Shown: positions 61,033 to 64,000 of the stretch, one piece after another
How positions within the stretch are numbered: the first letter of the stretch is position 1
How the letters are laid out: every line of letters starts with the position of its first letter
Assembly (NCBI RefSeq): GCF_001703635.1
Contig: NZ_LQZT01000012.1
Span: 310,001-374,000, forward strand
Source of the DNA: Parahoeflea olei
GTDB lineage: Bacteria; Pseudomonadota; Alphaproteobacteria; Rhizobiales; Rhizobiaceae
Direction of reading: 5' to 3'
Length of the DNA: 64,000 nt
Position numbers and translations under genes: made by a program
Notes under the pieces: generated by a model
The model's input: only the letters and a program-made list of their open reading frames with translations
Told to the model about the DNA's origin: nothing
Database searches by the model: none

Positions 61033-61902
61033 ATGTCAGCTAAATTTCCCATCATTTCCATCACGGGCTCTTCCGGCGCGGGCACCACGACGGTCGAGCA
61101 GACATTCAAGAAGATCTTTGCCCGGGAAAAGGTCACGGCCTCCTTCATCGAGGGCGATGCGTTCCACCGCTTCGACCGGCACACGATGAAGGCCAAGATC
61201 GCCGAGGAAAAGGCGCAGGGCCGCGACTTCACCCATTTCAACCAGGAAGCCAACGAGCTCAAGATCCTCGAAAGCGTGTTCGAGGAATATGGCCGGCGCG
61301 GCAAGGGCCGTACCCGGCACTATATCCATGATGAGGAGGAAGCCGCCTGCTACGGCTCGCCCCCCGGCACCTTCACCGAGTGGGAAGAGTTCGGCGGCAC
61401 GGACGTGCTGTTCTACGAAGGCCTGCATGGCTGCGTCGTCACCGACGAGGTCAACCTCGCCAAGCATTGCGACCTGAAGATCGGTGTCGTTCCGGTGATC
61501 AACCTCGAATGGATCCAGAAGATCCACCGGGACAAGGCCGCTCGCGGCTATTCCACCGAGGCGGTGACCGAAACCATCCTCAGGCGCATGCACGACTATG
61601 TGCATTACATCTGCCCGCAGTTCTCGCTCACCGACATCAATTTCCAGCGGGTGCCGATCGTCGACACGTCCAACCCCTTCGTCGCGCGCTGGATCCCGAC
61701 GCCCGCGGAATCGATCCTGGTGATCCGCTTCGCCAATCCGCGCGGCATCGATTTCCCCTATCTCTTGTCGATGATCCACAACAGCTACATGTCGCGCGCC
61801 AACTCCATCGTGGTGCCCGGCGACAAGCTCGATCTCGCCATGCAGCTGATTTTCACGCCGCTGATCAACAAGCTGGTCGAGCGCAAGCGTCGCATGTCCT
61901 GA
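61033..61902 (+). CDS. cbbP: phosphoribulokinase CbbP
   Basis: This 289-residue class I (proteobacterial) phosphoribulokinase makes ribulose 1,5-bisphosphate from ribulose 5-phosphate and ATP. P-loop [14 protein letters not shown] is at residues 11-24, [10 protein letters not shown] follows near 41, and [10 protein letters not shown] is near 130. The enzyme is diagnostic for a Calvin cycle. AGGAGG at 61902-61907 then serves cbbT. Confidence 0.96.
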   Translation: MSAKFPIISITGSSGAGTTTVEQTFKKIFAREKVTASFIEGDAFHRFDRHTMKAKIAEEKAQGRDFTHFNQEANELKILESVFEEYGRRGKGRTRHYIHDEEEAACYGSPPGTFTEWEEFGGTDVLFYEGLHGCVVTDEVNLAKHCDLKIGVVPVINLEWIQKIHRDKAARGYSTEAVTETILRRMHDYVHYICPQFSLTDINFQRVPIVDTSNPFVARWIPTPAESILVIRFANPRGIDFPYLLSMIHNSYMSRANSIVVPGDKLDLAMQLIFTPLINKLVERKRRMS

Positions 61903-61912
61903 GGAGGCCATC

Positions 61913-63928
61913 ATGAACGTGAAACAAGCAATCGCCGCTTCGGACGCGGCCAGCGAACGCGACATGGCCAATGCCATCCGCTTCCTCGCCATGGATGCGG
62001 TGCAGGCCGCCAATTCCGGCCATCCCGGCATGCCGATGGGCATGGCCGATGTCGCGGCCGTGCTGTTCAACCGCTTCATCAAGATCGACCCGTCGACGCC
62101 CGACTGGCCCGACCGCGACCGTTTTGTGCTGTCGGCGGGCCATGGCTCGATGCTGATCTACGCGATCCATCATCTGCTCGGCTATGCCGACATGCCGATC
62201 GATCAGGTCCGGAACTTCCGGCAACTGGGGTCGAAGACGCCCGGCCACCCGGAATACGGCCACACGCTCGGGGTTGAAACCACCACCGGGCCGCTCGGCC
62301 AGGGTATCACCACGGCGGTCGGCATGGCGATTGCCGAGGAAATGTGGGCCGCCCGTTTCGGCCGCAAGCTCGTCGATCACCACACCTATGTGATCGCCGG
62401 CGACGGCTGCCTGCAGGAGGGCATCAGCCACGAGGCGATCGATCTTGCCGGGCACCTCAAGCTCAAGAAGCTGATCGTGCTGTGGGACGACAACCACATC
62501 TCCATCGATGGCGCCACCTCGCTCGCCACCTCGATGAACCAGGCCGCGCGCTTCAGGGCCGCCGGCTGGGATGTGCAGGCGGTCGACGGGCACGACCCAG
62601 AGGCGATCGCCGCGGCGATCGAAAAGGCGCGCGGGAGCAAAAAGCCGTCGCTGATCGCCTGCCGTACGGTGATCGGCAAGGGTGCGCCGACGCTGCAGGG
62701 ATCGCACAAGACCCATGGCGCCCCCTTGGGCAAGGACGAGATCGCCCGCGCCCGCATCGAACTCGATTGGCCGCATGAAGCCTTCGTCATTCCCGCCGGC
62801 ATCAAGCAGGCCTGGGAAGCGGTGGCGGCGCGCGGAGCGGCCGCACGCGCTTTGTGGCAGGAGCGTCGCGCGACCATCCGCAGCGCCGCCGCCTTCGATC
62901 GCATGGTTGCGGGCGAAGTGCCGGCAGCGGTGTTTCGCAAGCTCGCCGCCTTCCGCAAGGAGCACCGGCAGAAGGCGACCAAGGTGGCCACCCGCCAGGC
63001 CTCGCAGATGGCGCTCGAGGTGATCAATGCCGCCACCGCGCTCACCGTCGGCGGCTCCGCCGACCTGACCGGATCGAACCTGACGCAGACCTCGCAGACG
63101 GTTTCGATCGCGCCGAAGAAGTTCAAGGGCCGCTACATCCATTTCGGCATCCGCGAACATGCCATGGCCGCGGTGATGAACGGCATCTCGCTGCATGGCG
63201 GGTTCATCCCCTATGGCGGCACGTTCCTGGTCTTCTCGGATTACGCCCGCGGCGGCATCCGGCTGTCGGCCCTGATGGAGCAGGGAGTGGTCTATGTGCT
63301 GACCCACGATTCCATCGGCCTTGGCGAGGATGGTCCGACGCACCAGCCGGTCGAGCACCTGGCCATGCTCCGGGCCACACCGAACCTCAACGTGTTCCGG
63401 CCCGCCGACATCATCGAGACGGCCGAATGCTGGGAACTGGCGCTGCGCGACCGCGCGACGCCGAGCGTGCTGGCGCTGTCGCGGCAGGGGCTGCCGATGC
63501 TGCGGGAGACGGCGACGGCCGACAATTGCTCGGCCCGCGGCGCCTATGTGTTGCATGCCCCCGAGGGCAGGCGTGACGTGACGCTGCTTGCGACCGGCTC
63601 CGAAGTCGAGATCGCGCGCAAGGCGGCCGACCTTCTCGCCCAGATCCACGGGCTGCATGCCGCTGTGGTGTCGATGCCGTGCTGGGAGAAGTTCGAGGCA
63701 CAGGACGAGGCCTATCGCGCGGGCGTGCTCGGCACCGCCCCGCGGATCGCCATCGAGGCGGCGGCGCGGATGGGCTGGGACCGCTGGATCGGCCCGAACG
63801 GCGCCTTTGTCGGCATGGAAGGTTTCGGCGCCTCGGCACCGGCGCCCGAACTCTACGAACATTTCGGCATCACCGCCGACCGTGTCGCCGATCTGGCCGT
63901 CACGCTTGCAAGGGGAAGGGCGTCATGA
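61913..63928 (+). CDS. cbbT: transketolase CbbT
   Basis: This 671-residue thiamine-diphosphate enzyme transfers two-carbon units in the Calvin and pentose-phosphate cycles. It shows N-terminal [15 protein letters not shown], the [15 protein letters not shown] motif, TPP-binding [13 protein letters not shown], and the pyrimidine-domain [19 protein letters not shown]. Full length. It overlaps the next gene by 4 bases (ATGA). Confidence 0.95.
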   Translation: MNVKQAIAASDAASERDMANAIRFLAMDAVQAANSGHPGMPMGMADVAAVLFNRFIKIDPSTPDWPDRDRFVLSAGHGSMLIYAIHHLLGYADMPIDQVRNFRQLGSKTPGHPEYGHTLGVETTTGPLGQGITTAVGMAIAEEMWAARFGRKLVDHHTYVIAGDGCLQEGISHEAIDLAGHLKLKKLIVLWDDNHISIDGATSLATSMNQAARFRAAGWDVQAVDGHDPEAIAAAIEKARGSKKPSLIACRTVIGKGAPTLQGSHKTHGAPLGKDEIARARIELDWPHEAFVIPAGIKQAWEAVAARGAAARALWQERRATIRSAAAFDRMVAGEVPAAVFRKLAAFRKEHRQKATKVATRQASQMALEVINAATALTVGGSADLTGSNLTQTSQTVSIAPKKFKGRYIHFGIREHAMAAVMNGISLHGGFIPYGGTFLVFSDYARGGIRLSALMEQGVVYVLTHDSIGLGEDGPTHQPVEHLAMLRATPNLNVFRPADIIETAECWELALRDRATPSVLALSRQGLPMLRETATADNCSARGAYVLHAPEGRRDVTLLATGSEVEIARKAADLLAQIHGLHAAVVSMPCWEKFEAQDEAYRAGVLGTAPRIAIEAAARMGWDRWIGPNGAFVGMEGFGASAPAPELYEHFGITADRVADLAVTLARGRAS

Positions 63929-64000
63929 CCGATCAGCGGGATCTCGAAGGGCGCACGGTGCTGGTACGGTCCGACCTGAGCCAGGGCTGGACCGAGGATT
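63925..64000 (+). CDS. probable phosphoglycerate kinase, N-terminal 25 residues (partial)
   Basis: An open frame starts with an ATG overlapping the cbbT stop and runs off the window. The visible residues, [17 protein letters not shown], resemble the start of phosphoglycerate kinase, where a G-x-(R/T)-VLVR-x-DLN strand opens the fold. A kinase for 3-phosphoglycerate fits a Calvin-cycle operon. Only 25 residues are visible, so the call is tentative. Confidence 0.55.
   Translation, partial: MTDQRDLEGRTVLVRSDLSQGWTED

Noticed and set aside
61865..63862. 665-codon open frame on the minus strand opposite cbbT
   Set aside because: It is exactly opposite an intact transketolase gene with clear motifs; its own sequence has no family features.

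Overview
The window is a GC-rich alphaproteobacterial chromosome segment, most likely from Hyphomicrobiales and possibly a Hoeflea-like marine or rhizobial genus. This placement is inferred from gene content: a rhizobial-type C-P lyase cluster, btaAB/plcP, bacterial transglutaminase-like cysteine peptidases and a cbbR-cbbFPT operon. No rRNA, tRNA, CRISPR array or insertion sequence was recognised.

Layout. 1-1785: end of a membrane-protein gene, then two SDR-family genes. 1947-5695: a TetR/CecR-type regulator behind an 18-bp palindrome, with an HlyD/ABC-ATPase/ABC-2 permease efflux operon. 6123-6833: two tandem, nearly identical small secreted proteins. 6996-12625: a transglutaminase-like peptidase; a minus-strand operon of PepSY protein, response regulator, histidine kinase and EptA-like lipid A phosphoethanolamine transferase; then a divergent PepSY peptide plus cytochrome b561. 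12911-14311: MaoC/phosphate acyltransferase fusion. 14526-19239: a three-gene, less GC-rich, tightly overlapping island (SIR2-domain protein, small middle protein, Rad50-like ABC ATPase with a CxxC hook), which looks like an ABC-three-component-type conflict or anti-phage system. 19430-21783: universal stress protein and SulP transporter. 22002-26773: YhaN/YhaO-like ATPase and nuclease pair. 26918-27493: a second transglutaminase-like peptidase.

27824-33739: urea ABC transporter urtABCDE, with a frameshift in urtB. 34202-37221: ModE-like regulator and modABC molybdate uptake. 37240-39987: plcP-btaA-btaB (minus strand), which together would convert phospholipid to the phosphorus-free betaine lipid DGTS. 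40103-53463: phnF facing phnGHIJKL, a hexapeptide acetyltransferase, phnCDE1E2, a DUF1045 2H-phosphoesterase, phnM and phnN. Pho-box-like 7-4-7 repeats lie in front of plcP, phnG and phnC, so lipid remodelling and phosphonate use are probably one phosphate-starvation programme. 54072-57146: a secreted Cache-like protein, a metallophosphodiesterase and an FAD oxidoreductase. 57287-58890: a broken FAD-binding dehydrogenase gene. 58904-64000: cbbR facing cbbF-cbbP-cbbT and the first codons of what is probably a phosphoglycerate kinase gene, i.e. the start of a Calvin-cycle operon.

Most operons have start/stop overlaps of 1-4 bases, implying translational coupling. Three genes carry visible anomalies: urtB (one-base frameshift), the FAD-binding dehydrogenase (deletion plus frameshift) and the yhaO-like gene (no ATG/GTG/TTG start in front of its catalytic motif). 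These may be real lesions or sequencing errors.
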